From the NCBI RefSeq assembly GCF_001010285.1, contig NZ_CP011104.1:2170001-2234000 (forward strand): 64,000 nt of DNA, in the 5' to 3' direction. The DNA is from Photorhabdus thracensis (GTDB taxonomy: Bacteria; Pseudomonadota; Gammaproteobacteria; Enterobacterales; Enterobacteriaceae). The translations under genes and the position numbers were made by a program. The number at the start of each line of letters is the position of its first letter. The first letter of the stretch is position 1. The notes below the pieces were generated by a model. The model did no database searches, had not been told where the DNA came from, and saw only the letters and a list, made by a program, of their open reading frames with translations. Of the stretch, positions 29,791 to 39,042 are shown one piece after another.

Positions 29791-30705
29791 ATGCAAAAGT
29801 TTGATATCAAGACCTTTCAGGGGCTGATCCTGACATTACAGGATTATTGGGCGCGCCAGGGCTGCACCATTGTCCAACCACTGGACATGGAAGTCGGCGC
29901 GGGTACTTCTCATCCAATTACTTGCCTGCGTGCACTTGGCCCGGAGCCAATTGCTGCGGCTTATGTGCAACCTTCCCGTCGTCCGACGGATGGCCGTTAC
30001 GGTGAAAACCCGAATCGCTTGCAACATTTCTATCAGTTTCAGGTCATTATTAAGCCATCACCAGACAATATTCAGGAATTATATCTGGCTTCTCTGAAAG
30101 AGTTGGGGTTAGACCCGACGGTTCATGATATCCGTTTTGTTGAAGATAACTGGGAAAACCCGACATTGGGTGCCTGGGGTTTGGGTTGGGAAGTGTGGCT
30201 TGATGGCATGGAAGTGACTCAGTTCACTTACTTCCAGCAGGTAGGTGGCCTTGAGTGTAAACCAGTCACTGGTGAAATTACTTATGGTCTTGAGCGTCTG
30301 GCAATGTATATCCAGGGCGTAGACAGTGTTTTTGATCTGGTTTGGTGTGATGGCCCACTGGGTAAAACCACTTATGGTGATATTTATCATCAAAATGAAG
30401 TGGAACAATCCGCCTATAACTTTGAGTATGCGGATGTCGATTTCCTGTTTAGCTGCTTCGAGCAATATGAAAAAGAAGCGCAGGATCTGATGGCGCTGGA
30501 AACGCCGCTGCCTCTGCCGGCTTATGAACGTATTCTTAAAGCGGGTCATACATTCAACTTATTGGATGCCCGTAAAGCTATCTCGGTGACTGAACGTCAG
30601 CGCTATATCCTGCGTATCCGCACCCTGACTAAAGCTGTTGCAGAAGCTTATTATGCCTCCCGCGAGGCACTGGGTTTCCCTATGTGTAAAAAGAATCAGA
30701 ACTAA
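29791..30705 (+). CDS. glyQ: Glycyl-tRNA synthetase alpha subunit
   Basis: The 304-residue catalytic subunit of the alpha2-beta2 glycyl-tRNA synthetase (E. coli 303). Class II motifs: [37 protein letters not shown], and [21 protein letters not shown] 29791 yields [14 protein letters not shown], the usual start. glyS follows after 9 bp. Confidence 0.97.
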   Translation: MQKFDIKTFQGLILTLQDYWARQGCTIVQPLDMEVGAGTSHPITCLRALGPEPIAAAYVQPSRRPTDGRYGENPNRLQHFYQFQVIIKPSPDNIQELYLASLKELGLDPTVHDIRFVEDNWENPTLGAWGLGWEVWLDGMEVTQFTYFQQVGGLECKPVTGEITYGLERLAMYIQGVDSVFDLVWCDGPLGKTTYGDIYHQNEVEQSAYNFEYADVDFLFSCFEQYEKEAQDLMALETPLPLPAYERILKAGHTFNLLDARKAISVTERQRYILRIRTLTKAVAEAYYASREALGFPMCKKNQN

Positions 30706-30714
30706 GAGGCTGTC

Positions 30715-32784
30715 ATGACTCAACAGACTTTCCTGGTGGAAATCGGCACAGAAGAGTTGCCGCCGAAGGCTCTTCGTTCATTGGCTGAAGCATTTGCGGC
30801 TAATTTTGCGGCAGAACTGGATAACGCGAATCTGGCTCATGGTGAAGTGAGCTGGTTTGCCGCGCCGCGCCGTCTGGCGCTGAAAGTAGCTAATCTGGAT
30901 GAAGCGCAGGCTGACCGTGAAGTGGAAAAACGTGGCCCGGCGATTGCTCAGGCATTTGATGCGGAAGGCAAACCGACAAAAGCAGCTGAAGGTTGGGCCC
31001 GTGGTTGTGGTATCACGGCCTCTCAGGCTGAACGTTTAGTGACAGATAAAGGCGAATGGTTACTGTATCGCGCGCTGGTAAAAGGCCGCCGTGCAACAGA
31101 GCTATTGTCGGGTATGGTCAATCACGCGCTGAGTAAGTTGCCAATTCCTAAACTGATGCGTTGGAGCGATAAAGAGACTCAGTTTGTTCGCCCGGTGCAT
31201 ACCGTTACCATGTTGTTTGGTGATGAACTGATTGAAGGCGAAATTCTGGGTATTAAATCTGCACGCGTCATTCGTGGCCATCGTTTTATGGGTGAGCCTG
31301 AATTCACGATTGACAATGCGGAACAGTATCCGGCAATTTTGCAGCAACGCGGTAAAGTGATCGCGGATTATGAAACCCGTAAGGCGCTCATCAAACAGGA
31401 TGTGGAACAAGCGGCGGTTAAACTGGGTGGCATTGCGGATATTAGTGACAGCTTGTTGGAAGAAGTCACCTCGCTGGTTGAATGGCCGGTTGTGCTGACA
31501 GCGAAATTTGAAGAGAAATTCCTCGAAGTACCAGCAGAAGCACTGGTTTACACCATGAAAGGTGATCAGAAATACTTCCCGGTTTACGACAATGCGGGCA
31601 AGTTGATGGCGAACTTTATCTTTGTTGCCAACATTGAATCTTCTGATCCGCAACAAATCATTTCTGGTAACGAAAAAGTGGTTCGTCCTCGTTTGGCTGA
31701 TGCGGAATTCTTCTTTAAGACGGATCGTAAACAGCGTCTGGAAGACAACTTGCCTCGTTTGGAAACCGTTCTGTTCCAGAAACAGCTTGGTACATTGCGC
31801 GATAAGACGGATCGTATTCAGGCTTTGGCTGGCTGGGTTGCAGAGAAGATTGGCGCTGATATTAATCACGCCACCCGTGCGGGTCTGTTGTCCAAATGTG
31901 ACCTGATGACCAACATGGTATTTGAGTTCACCGATACGCAGGGTGTGATGGGAATGCATTACGCCCGTCATGACGGTGAAGCGGAAGAGGTTGCTCTGGC
32001 GCTGAATGAGCAGTATCAGCCGCGTTTTGCCGGTGATGAATTGCCTTCTACGGGTATTTCCTGTGCGTTAGCCATTGCGGACAAAATGGATACTCTGGCG
32101 GGTATTTTTGGCATTGGTCAGCATCCGAAAGGCGATAAAGATCCGTTTGCACTGCGTCGTGCTGCGCTGGGGGCTTTGCGTATTATCGTTGAGAAAAAAT
32201 TGCCATTGGATTTACAGGCATTGACAGAAGAAGCGGTTCGTCTGTATGGCGACAAGCTGACGAATGCCAAAGTTACTGATGACGTGGTTGAGTTTATGCT
32301 TGGCCGTTTCCGTGCCTGGTATCAGGAGCAGGGTTACAGCATTGATACCATTCAGGCTGTACTGGCGCGCCGCCCAACCCAACCCGCTGATTTCGATGCC
32401 CGTGTTAAAGCGGTCACTCATTTCCGTACATTGGATGAAGCCGCAGCGTTGGCCGCGGCGAATAAGCGCGTTTCTAACATTCTGGCTAAGTCTGAAGAGA
32501 CATTGAACGAGAAAGTAGATGTTTCTACGTTGAAAGCGCCAGAAGAGGTGAAACTGGCAACGCATCTGATAGTTTTACAGGATAAGCTGGCGCCTTTGTT
32601 TGCCGAAGGGCACTATCAGGAAGCTCTGATTGAATTGGCTTCTCTGCGTGAAGTTGTCGATGCTTTCTTCGACAATGTAATGGTAATGGATGAAGACCAG
32701 CAGGTGCGCGTGAATCGCTTAACTTTGTTAAGTGAATTGCGGGACCTGTTCCTGAAAGTTGCGGATATTTCGTTACTGCAATAG
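30715..32784 (+). CDS. glyS: Glycyl-tRNA synthetase beta subunit
   Basis: The 689-residue protein equals the E. coli length and forms the tRNA-recognising subunit with GlyQ. It begins [21 protein letters not shown]-like domain segments ([53 protein letters not shown]) and the C-terminal anticodon-binding domain ([11 protein letters not shown]) are visible. Confidence 0.97.
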   Translation: MTQQTFLVEIGTEELPPKALRSLAEAFAANFAAELDNANLAHGEVSWFAAPRRLALKVANLDEAQADREVEKRGPAIAQAFDAEGKPTKAAEGWARGCGITASQAERLVTDKGEWLLYRALVKGRRATELLSGMVNHALSKLPIPKLMRWSDKETQFVRPVHTVTMLFGDELIEGEILGIKSARVIRGHRFMGEPEFTIDNAEQYPAILQQRGKVIADYETRKALIKQDVEQAAVKLGGIADISDSLLEEVTSLVEWPVVLTAKFEEKFLEVPAEALVYTMKGDQKYFPVYDNAGKLMANFIFVANIESSDPQQIISGNEKVVRPRLADAEFFFKTDRKQRLEDNLPRLETVLFQKQLGTLRDKTDRIQALAGWVAEKIGADINHATRAGLLSKCDLMTNMVFEFTDTQGVMGMHYARHDGEAEEVALALNEQYQPRFAGDELPSTGISCALAIADKMDTLAGIFGIGQHPKGDKDPFALRRAALGALRIIVEKKLPLDLQALTEEAVRLYGDKLTNAKVTDDVVEFMLGRFRAWYQEQGYSIDTIQAVLARRPTQPADFDARVKAVTHFRTLDEAAALAAANKRVSNILAKSEETLNEKVDVSTLKAPEEVKLATHLIVLQDKLAPLFAEGHYQEALIELASLREVVDAFFDNVMVMDEDQQVRVNRLTLLSELRDLFLKVADISLLQ

Positions 32785-32903
32785 TGACCTGAAATAGTCA
32801 ATTCCGGCTGTTGTGAAATGCGATAGCCGGAACTTAATACCTCTAACCTTGATTTTGTGGCTCATTCGAGCTACATTTTATTTATAAATTAAAAGGGGGA
32901 TTT

Positions 32904-33164
32904 ATGGCTGCAAATGCATTTGTTCGGGCAAGAATCGATGAGACATTAAAAGCAGAAGCTACCGAAGTTTTGGCTGGTATGGGGTTAACCATATCTGATC
33001 TTGTGCGTATCACCTTGACTAAAGTTGCGAAGGAAAAAGCATTACCGTTTGAAATGAGAGTACCTAATAAATTGACTGCCGAAACTTTGGCTAAGAGTGA
33101 TCGTGGTGAAGACATTCATCAAGCAAAGGATGCTGACGATTTATTCGATCAGCTTGGTATCTGA
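32904..33164 (+). CDS. dinJ: DinJ antitoxin
   Basis: This 86-residue RelB/DinJ-family antitoxin starts MAANAFVRARIDETLK, has the ribbon-helix-helix core VLAGMGLTISDLVRITLTK, and ends in the toxin-wrapping tail KDADDLFDQLGI, very like E. coli DinJ. AAAGGGGGA is a strong ribosome site. The stop overlaps the toxin start (TGATG). It lies between glyS and tRNA-Pro. Confidence 0.93.
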   Translation: MAANAFVRARIDETLKAEATEVLAGMGLTISDLVRITLTKVAKEKALPFEMRVPNKLTAETLAKSDRGEDIHQAKDADDLFDQLGI

Positions 33165-33436
33165 TGCGTCAGCCAAGATATTCAAGTCAATTTAAGCGTG
33201 ATGTGAAATCCGCACAAAAACGTGGCAAAGATATGAACAAACTTAAGGTCCTAATGCGTTTGTTGATTGATAATAGACCATTGCCTGCTAACTATCAGGA
33301 TCATCTTCTCCGTGGTGAATGGAAGGCGTTTCGTGATGCTCACATTGAGCCTGATTGGTTATTGATTTACAAAGTAGTTGGTGATGTCGTTAGGTTTGAA
33401 CGAACAGGAAGACATTCTGACCTATTTGATGAATAA
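33164..33436 (+). CDS. yafQ: YafQ mRNA-interferase toxin
   Basis: This 90-residue RelE-fold ribosome-dependent endoribonuclease is intact. The pattern known for E. coli YafQ is present: AQKRGKDMNKLK, DHLLRGEWKAFRDAHIEPDW with the active-site His and Asp residues, and the late FERTGRHSDLF with the C-terminal histidine. It is translationally coupled to dinJ. The pair probably represses its own promoter upstream of 32904. Confidence 0.93.
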   Translation: MRQPRYSSQFKRDVKSAQKRGKDMNKLKVLMRLLIDNRPLPANYQDHLLRGEWKAFRDAHIEPDWLLIYKVVGDVVRFERTGRHSDLFDE

Positions 33437-33476
33437 ACCTTTCTAGGGGCACTGGGTAGCAGGTTAAAATAACTTA

Positions 33477-33621
33477 CTGCCTATTTCAATAGGGCTATTT
33501 TATTTGCCATTTTGAACCTGGGCAGTGCTCAAAATCCTCACGTACTACGTGTACGCTCCGGTTTTTCCGCGCTGTCCGTGTTCAAACTGCCTGCAACAAT
33601 TACGCCTATTGAGATAGGCTC
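33477..33621. mobile_element. MITE-like element, 145 bp, copy 2
   Basis: TTA direct repeats (33474-33476, 33622-33624) flank ends CTGCCTATTTCAATAG and (reverse) GAGCCTATCTCAATAG. The middle, with CACGTACTACGTG and GCTCCGGTTTTTCCGCGCTG, matches the 15.8-kb copy; about 30 bp are missing. The rest of the 33437-33807 gap shows no gene. Confidence 0.75.
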
Positions 33622-33807
33622 TTAGTTAGAAAAAAGAAAGTCCAGATTTAGCTACAACATTATTTTTTACCTAATGACGTATTTCTGTGAAATCCGTGAG
33701 AAAGTGCGACATAACTGAGGTTCAGTTGTTTTTATCAGCAACTAATCTCTGGTTATCAAAAAGGTATTGACGGCCTGTAGCGAGCGCAGTAAGATTCGTC
33801 TCGTTTT

Positions 33808-33884
33808 CGGCGAGTAGCGCAGCTTGGTAGCGCAACTGGTTTGGGACCAGTGGGTCGGAGGTTCGAATCCTCTCTCGCCGACCA
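33808..33884 (+). tRNA. proM: tRNA-Pro (anticodon TGG)
   Basis: A 77-nt cloverleaf. Acceptor CGGCGAG pairs with CTCGCCG before ACCA; the D arm is GCGCAGCTTGGTAGCGC; the anticodon stem-loop is CTGGT-TTGGGAC-CAG with TGG; the T arm is GGAGG-TTCGAAT-CCTCT. CCA is encoded. It appears identical to the known enteric proM gene. The accessory segment to about 43 kb begins just after it. Confidence 0.97.
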
Positions 33885-33934
33885 ATTTAGAGTTCGGGGC
33901 TGTCAAATAAGCCGCAGACTTAAAGAAATAGAGA

Positions 33935-33964
33935 AGCCTTACAGTGATTGCTGTAAGGCTTTTT
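33935..33964 (+). terminator. Terminator after tRNA-Pro
   Basis: AGCCTTACAG-TGATTG-CTGTAAGGCT forms a perfect 10-bp stem followed by TTTT, 50 bp after the tRNA. Confidence 0.85.
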
Positions 33965-33984
33965 GCTATTTGGAAGCATTTACT

Positions 33985-35061
33985 CTAACAACCACAGCCA
34001 CTTGGTGCATAAACTTGCATAACTTTGCTATCAGCATCAAAATGCTTCGCCCTTCCACCGTTGAAAAGGCCATAATGTTTTTTCCCATCACCTATTAAAT
34101 CAAATAATGTATGGTAACGACTTTTGGTGATCATATCGGCGGTATTGCGGCATACAGGGACTGCTCTGCCTGTCTCAAAAATATGTTCTCGATCAAGCAC
34201 AAACTGATCCGGTGCATCGGGTAAATTGCCTTTGTAAATGGCAACTTGACCATAATCCTCACAACGGTCTTCTAAATCTAATTTGAACAGCCTCAGCGTC
34301 ATTGAATACAATTTTGCGCCGCCTAGTTTTGCCTCAATCTCCTTATTGTTGATGGATTTCAAACTGCTATTAATGACACGAACATCATTAAAACCGGCTG
34401 TTCTTGCTAGCCGTATGAAATCTTCAAAGTACAATGCGTCACCGATACACTCACAAACCATCTGTTGGTCATTTTTCAGTGATTGGTCCAGTCTTCTATC
34501 TAAAAAAATGTCAGAAAAATAGATTTCACCACCCGATTTGAGTAAACGGGCCATACCAGCCAACACACTTGCTTTAGATACAGATAGATTGATGACACAG
34601 TTTGAAACGATAACGTCTATACTTTCAGGTGGTAAATTAAGTTGTTCTAGTGACTCGATATAGCCTTGCTGAAAATGCACATTGGTGGATGAATAGTTAA
34701 AGATTTGACGATGATAATCCACAAAACGTTGGGCAAATTCGATTTGTTCTGCCGTTGCGTCAATACCAACAACTTTACCCTCAGTACCTACGAGATGAGA
34801 CAGAATAAAACAATCACGCCCACTCCCACATCCCAAGTCTAATACTGTCGTTCCTTCTAGCAAGGGAGGAAAAGGCGTACCACAACCATAAAAACGCCTC
34901 TGTACATCAGGATGAATAAGCTTAAGAATTTCTTTGATTCGGTCTGAAGTGGTGCTGTCCACTGTGCATACATTTACAGCAAGCTCCTCTCTACTAGACA
35001 GGGTTTTGCCATAATAGTGTTGTATGTCTTTGATTCGCTGTTTAATCGATTGTTCGTTCAT
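33985..35061 (-). CDS. ArsM-like arsenite S-adenosylmethyltransferase
   Basis: The 358-residue class I methyltransferase has the SAM site VLDLGCGSGRDCF, then GIDATAEQIEFAQ. ArsM family features are present: the cysteine in RRFYGCGTPFPP, VSNCVINLS, CIGDALYFEDF, CEDYGQVAIYKG, and a C-terminal domain with PVCRNTADM and the tail APSGCGC. ArsM methylates trivalent arsenic to volatile or less toxic forms using conserved cysteines. ATG 35061 after GGAGGAAATAAAT is chosen over the in-frame TTG. A PadR regulator lies just upstream on the same strand. A role in tailoring the nearby cyclodipeptide is possible but less likely. Confidence 0.8.
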   Translation of the reverse strand: MNEQSIKQRIKDIQHYYGKTLSSREELAVNVCTVDSTTSDRIKEILKLIHPDVQRRFYGCGTPFPPLLEGTTVLDLGCGSGRDCFILSHLVGTEGKVVGIDATAEQIEFAQRFVDYHRQIFNYSSTNVHFQQGYIESLEQLNLPPESIDVIVSNCVINLSVSKASVLAGMARLLKSGGEIYFSDIFLDRRLDQSLKNDQQMVCECIGDALYFEDFIRLARTAGFNDVRVINSSLKSINNKEIEAKLGGAKLYSMTLRLFKLDLEDRCEDYGQVAIYKGNLPDAPDQFVLDREHIFETGRAVPVCRNTADMITKSRYHTLFDLIGDGKKHYGLFNGGRAKHFDADSKVMQVYAPSGCGC

Positions 35062-35182
35062 ATTTATTTCCTCCAAATTAAATCATTAATAGGCTGATAT
35101 TACGTTTCGGTAATTTGGCGCCAGATTGACAATAGATTCCTCATATTCCTGATCAATGCATAGATGTCCAATGTATTAAGTC

Positions 35183-35208
35183 AAAAAAAATCGTCATTGC
35201 TGACGATT
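35183..35208 (-). terminator. Terminator overlapping the padR stop
   Basis: On the minus strand AATCGTCA-GCAA-TGACGATT is followed by a run of eight T. The stem includes the padR stop codon. It should end or attenuate transcription before the methyltransferase gene 122 bp downstream. Confidence 0.8.
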
Positions 35209-35574
35209 GATATGTGCGGCGACTTCCATCCAAGCTTCTACAGCGACAGTAAAAGCTGTCCGCCCTTTATCTGTTAATGTGTATACTTTGCGTCCACGGC
35301 CTGCAACGGTTTCATTGTGTACCGTTACATACTCCCCCTGCTCAAATTCACGCAGCACCGGATAAATTGTACCTTCGGTAGGTGAACAACACCCTTGGGT
35401 AGAATGTTCAACCTCTCGGGCAATTTCGTAACCATGCATAGGCCGTTGTTGTAGAACACTGAGAATGAAAAATTTGGATAAGCTCATCTTAATGATGCCA
35501 TTCCAATACATTCGATCAGTGTAGTCCACTGTTGCTCGTCCAACTGTGTTAAGTGTTTTCTTTGGCTTGTTCAT
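35194..35574 (-). CDS. PadR-family regulator with CC motif
   Basis: The 126-residue winged-helix protein carries the PadR signature FFILSVLQQRPMHGYEIAR, TIYPVLREFEQGEYV and GRGRKVYTLTDKGR. An adjacent cysteine pair (QGCCSPTEG) sits between recognition-helix elements, a plausible thiophilic-metal or As(III) sensor given the ArsM-like gene downstream; that is inference. ATG 35574 is taken because a promoter (TTGACA, 17 bp, TACGAT) ends 7 bp before it, which would make the mRNA leaderless. MYWNG at 35511 is the alternative start. Confidence 0.75.
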   Translation of the reverse strand: MNKPKKTLNTVGRATVDYTDRMYWNGIIKMSLSKFFILSVLQQRPMHGYEIAREVEHSTQGCCSPTEGTIYPVLREFEQGEYVTVHNETVAGRGRKVYTLTDKGRTAFTVAVEAWMEVAAHINRQQ

Positions 35575-35580
35575 AACGGC

Positions 35581-35609
35581 ATCGTATACCTTGAACATCA
35601 AGGTGTCAA
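35581..35609 (-). promoter_or_regulatory. padR promoter with palindromic operator in the spacer
   Basis: On the minus strand: TTGACA (35604-35609), exactly 17 bp, then TACGAT (35581-35586). The spacer region holds a perfect inverted repeat, ACCTTGA-ACA-TCAAGGT on + (35588-35604). A repressor on this site would block both hexamers, fitting PadR autorepression. Confidence 0.6.
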
Positions 35610-35693
35610 TGTATCAGGTAGCCCGTTTAATTTACTTTATTATTGACTTTACTTATCATCATGAGTCTCCTCTTTTCGATAATAAAATGTAGG

Positions 35694-35820
35694 TATACCC
35701 GTTATCTTTCAAGTTGCCTCTTTGTTGGCTGCACTCACTCACCCCGGTCACATAGTTATCTATGCTCCCGGGGATTCACTCCCTTGCCGCCGCGATGCAT
35801 CTTGAAATCCATAGGATATA
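35694..35820. repeat. ERIC repeat, copy 1 (127 bp)
   Basis: It runs from TATACCCGTTATCTTTCAAG to CATAGGATATA and is exactly 127 bp, with the central ACCCCGGTCACATAG and TCCCGGGGATTCA arms. The rest of the gap up to the P450 fragment (35821-36098) shows no gene. Confidence 0.9.
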
Positions 35821-36098
35821 TCTCCTGATTGTTTCAAGGGATACTCACTTCCGGCATCCCTTATATTCCATCGCTTCCATAGTGATTTTCAGATAAGGGC
35901 GACTATTCCTTGACAGCAGACGATGCTATTGGATCAAAACTCAAAAGGAGTTTAGCGGGTCCTCGTGTATACACTCCTGTTTCTTGATAATGATCATTAC
36001 TAAATAAGATTCCAAAATAGCGCTACATCTTATACTACTCATAATTCTATATATAACAATGGGTTGAAGAAGGCCATGTGTAGCAAAATTATGAAATG

Positions 36099-36349
36099 TT
36101 ATTTAGCAAAACGTAAATTGTGCAGGCGATCCAAAATAATATTGGATGCAACTTCCAACTGATTAAGTGAAAATGCAGCCGCAGCACAGGCATGAGTACC
36201 TGCACCAAAAGCTAAATGTCTTTTTCGATTTGTTTTCTGTTGAGAAGTTGTATTTTTTCTTCGATATAGATCAAATTCATTTGGTTTGTGAAAAACCGAT
36301 GGATCGCGATTAGCTGCGCCAATCATACAAAATATTACAGCGCCTTTAG
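36099..36349 (-). pseudogene. Cytochrome P450, C-terminal fragment
   Basis: About 80 residues of a P450, split from its N-terminal part (37607-38490) by an IS5-family insertion. It reads GAVIFCMIGAANRDPSVF, then PNEFDLYRRK (meander region), and the haem loop HLAFGAGTHACAAAAFS with the axial cysteine. Joined through one TTAG target copy the two parts read continuously (IDIPK-GAVIFCM). The protein would then be about 375 residues, slightly short for the family, ending soon after the L helix. Confidence 0.85.
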
Positions 36350-37606
36350 GGGAACCTCTAAAAACTCTCAATACAAAAAATAAGATCAATTTTGCACTCA
36401 CCAATAAATGACCTTATTGTGTATGACTTTTTCTTGCTTTTTCAGGGGAAAAAATAAACTCATCGCTTTTTCATCACATACCGGAATTAAAAGGCATGAA
36501 TGCCGGATTTTCCAAAATAAACCAAACGTTGTAAATTATAGCAGGTTGCCTTCAGAGTCATCGCAAAAGTGGCTCGCAGCTGGCCTATCGTTCGGATAAA
36601 TTTTTCACCCATCTGAGAGAATGAGCCAAAGATATGTTCTACTCGTGCCCGGGTTTTCGCTATTTTCTTATTTCGGCCTTTCTGACAGTCTGATAAGGGC
36701 TTATTGCGTGACGCTTTCCTCTGAATATGAACACGATAGCCCTGTTCCTTCAGCTCACGTTCACGCATCTGGCTGGCATACCCTTTATCAGCATAAATGT
36801 CCCGACTTGTATTTGACCGATCCAAAACGGCTTCAAAAAACTGGCTGTCATGGACAGCTGCGGTTCCTGTCGCGATGTGGCGGATCACTTTATATTTTGT
36901 ATCGACATTAATGGTCAGTTTATAGCCAAAATAACTTTTACCGTTCTTTTTCGTCCAGGTTGCCTCGGTGTCTTTCTGGCATCGTTTGTTTGCTGTCCAG
37001 TTATCCGGGGTTTTACCCTGACGGATTTGTTCATTCTCTTCCTTCTTATTGTGCTGCTTAGGAACTGGAATCAACGTGGCATCAATGATTTGACCCCCTC
37101 TAGGAATGAATCCCTGTGTCGAAAGCTGATGCTTCGCCTCTTCAAACAACGCTCTGGCACCTGCCTGGCCAATCCGTTTTTCGAAACACCAAATCGTGTT
37201 ACGGTCTGGAATATTAATGACATCGGTCAAGCGACAAAAACGTTGCCAGCTCATTCGGTCAAGCAATTGATATTCCATCTTTTCATCGGAAAGATTATGG
37301 AAATGTTTCAGGATAATGATGCGAACCATCACCTCAGTCGGGAATGGCGGGCGTCCACCTTTGGGAGAAATAATACGTGGCGCGACAAGGTCTATGGTGT
37401 CAGCCAGTGCCGAGAAATCAACATACTTATCAAGAACAAGTAGCGGATCACCTAATTCATCGATTTTTCGACGGTGATATTCGGATGCCAGCTTGTCTTT
37501 TTTTAAAGCAGAACGAGGCGGTATCATGACAGCGCTACCTTGCAGAGATGTACTGTGCCTACATTTTACTCAATTTTGTGGCTGTGAAAAGTTTTTAGAG
37601 GTTCCC
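36350..37606 (-). mobile_element. IS5-family insertion sequence, 1257 bp
   Basis: Inverted ends GGGAACCTCTAAAAACT face each other, flanked by TTAG direct repeats (36346-36349 and 37607-37610), the YTAR target of IS5 elements. It carries one complete transposase gene and interrupts the P450 gene. Confidence 0.93.
36487..37527 (-). CDS. IS5-family transposase
   Basis: The 346-residue DDE transposase appears intact. Visible: the N-terminal GGRPPFPTEVMVRIIILKHF and MEYQLLDRMSWQRFC segment, the first acid in GGQIIDATLIPVP, the second in IYADKGYAS, and the final glutamate in KTRARVEHIFGSF followed by the YxxR-like region. The C-terminus runs to the right end of the element. Because the gene is whole, the element may still move. 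Confidence 0.93.
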   Translation of the reverse strand: MIPPRSALKKDKLASEYHRRKIDELGDPLLVLDKYVDFSALADTIDLVAPRIISPKGGRPPFPTEVMVRIIILKHFHNLSDEKMEYQLLDRMSWQRFCRLTDVINIPDRNTIWCFEKRIGQAGARALFEEAKHQLSTQGFIPRGGQIIDATLIPVPKQHNKKEENEQIRQGKTPDNWTANKRCQKDTEATWTKKNGKSYFGYKLTINVDTKYKVIRHIATGTAAVHDSQFFEAVLDRSNTSRDIYADKGYASQMRERELKEQGYRVHIQRKASRNKPLSDCQKGRNKKIAKTRARVEHIFGSFSQMGEKFIRTIGQLRATFAMTLKATCYNLQRLVYFGKSGIHAF

Positions 37607-38490
37607 TTAGGTATATCGATACCAGAAATAGTGACGTCTTCACCCGCTTCTCTTGGAATTAGCTGTACCGGTGATGTCAGACGTAAAGTTTCTTCAAATG
37701 CATCTCGAACCAGACTGCGATCTTTGAGCACTGCATCAAGCATACTTGGATTAGATATTAAGTGATTAAGCATCATTGCTAATATCTTGTCAGCAGGTTC
37801 TATAGCAGCTAATAGAATGTTTAAACACAGTGCTGTAATTTCACTCATGGACATCGCTGTATCTTGACAAAATATAGATATAATGTCCTCACTGGGATTA
37901 CACCGTCTCTGATCTATTATAGGCTTTAGTAAGCGAATTAATTTCTGACTACATTCAAGACTGTGCATTTTTTCTGGTTCTGTTTGGTCAAACTGGGTAA
38001 TAAAACTGGCGATACCCTTGTGCCATTCAGCTATATCACGATAGTTATCACTTGGCAGTCCGAGAATACCTAATGTTACTAATACGGCATAATCGCGGCC
38101 AAAGTCATTAACAATATCTATATTTCCTTTTTCCATATAAGGTTGTAAGAGATCTTCAGTAATCTTTCGAATCATGGGTTCGTAGTAGCGATTAAAATAA
38201 TCTCTTGAAAGTCCTTGCATTATGAGTTTTCGTTTACACGCATGCTCTTCACCTTCCATTTGAGCAAGAACGCGATCCCCCATAACTGGTTCGGCAAGTG
38301 CAGTTAATGGCTGAGTATTGAAAATTGAGGATTTTAAAATAGCGTCAACATCCTCATATTTGCCAATAAAATAGCTATTTTGGGATTGTTCAAAATAAAC
38401 TAAATCTTGTTTATGCAAGATATCGTAAAAATCATAAGGATTTTTTATGAATTTAGGATCGTGAATACTAAAAGAACTTAATTTAGCCAT
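37607..38490 (-). pseudogene. Cytochrome P450, N-terminal fragment
   Basis: About 295 residues of a soluble bacterial P450, beginning MAKLSSFSIHDPKF. MEGEEHACKRKLI is the C-helix region. The K helix has EETLRLTSP (ExxR), followed by PREAGEDV and GIDIPK, where the IS starts. The I helix reads LLAAIEPADKI, so the usual Thr of the AGxxT oxygen-activation motif is missing. The gene lies 85 bp downstream of the cyclodipeptide synthase on the same strand. A P450 after a CDPS typically oxidises or couples the cyclodipeptide, so this is probably its tailoring enzyme. Confidence 0.85.
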
Positions 38491-38575
38491 TATTTTGCTT
38501 CCTTTCTAAAGATATTGGGTACTAAGAGCTTATTAACTTTAAATACAATTACTATTTCATCAGACTGTTTGTATT

Positions 38576-39042
38576 TTATGGTTGAGTGACGATTCCGTAA
38601 CTTTGTCTATCTCCTACTTGTATAGGATAACTGCCGTTAAACAACCCTTTTCCGATTGGCCAAGGACGGTGATAAAGTAACGTAGAATACTTTACCCCAA
38701 GTAATCGAGGGGTATCGAGGTAAAAGGGAATTTCAGCGAAAATATATGGTAACGCTTTATATACTAATTGTAGGTCAATTGGACCAAAGTATTGCCCGGT
38801 ACCTTTTAGTCTCCCTTTTATGGCTTGAAAGGCCATATTAAGGCAGATTTTTTTAAAAGATTCTGATTCATTAAACGCGTTTTCAACTTGTGTTTTAAGA
38901 GATTGGTAGTCATGGTTTAGTGCAAAGTCACAAAATTGAATAACTCTGATTTGCTTACTTTTTAACATTTCTGTGGAAATAGCATAATCAAGGTTACATA
39001 AAAGACGTCTAATTTCGCGCTGTGTTTTCTTGATAGCCTTAG
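38576..39042 (-). pseudogene. Cyclodipeptide synthase, C-terminal fragment
   Basis: This holds 153 residues of a tRNA-dependent cyclodipeptide synthase, from AIKKTQREIRRLL to YGIVTQP. It contains the family core YIFAEIPFYLDTP, equivalent to AlbC Tyr178 and Glu182, and LLYHRPWP with the Tyr-His pair of the NYH subfamily. It is split from the N-terminal part (41323-41633) by two nested insertion sequences. Without them and one TTAG copy the frame is continuous (GAENA-KAIKKTQRE) and gives a 258-residue enzyme. Confidence 0.87.
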
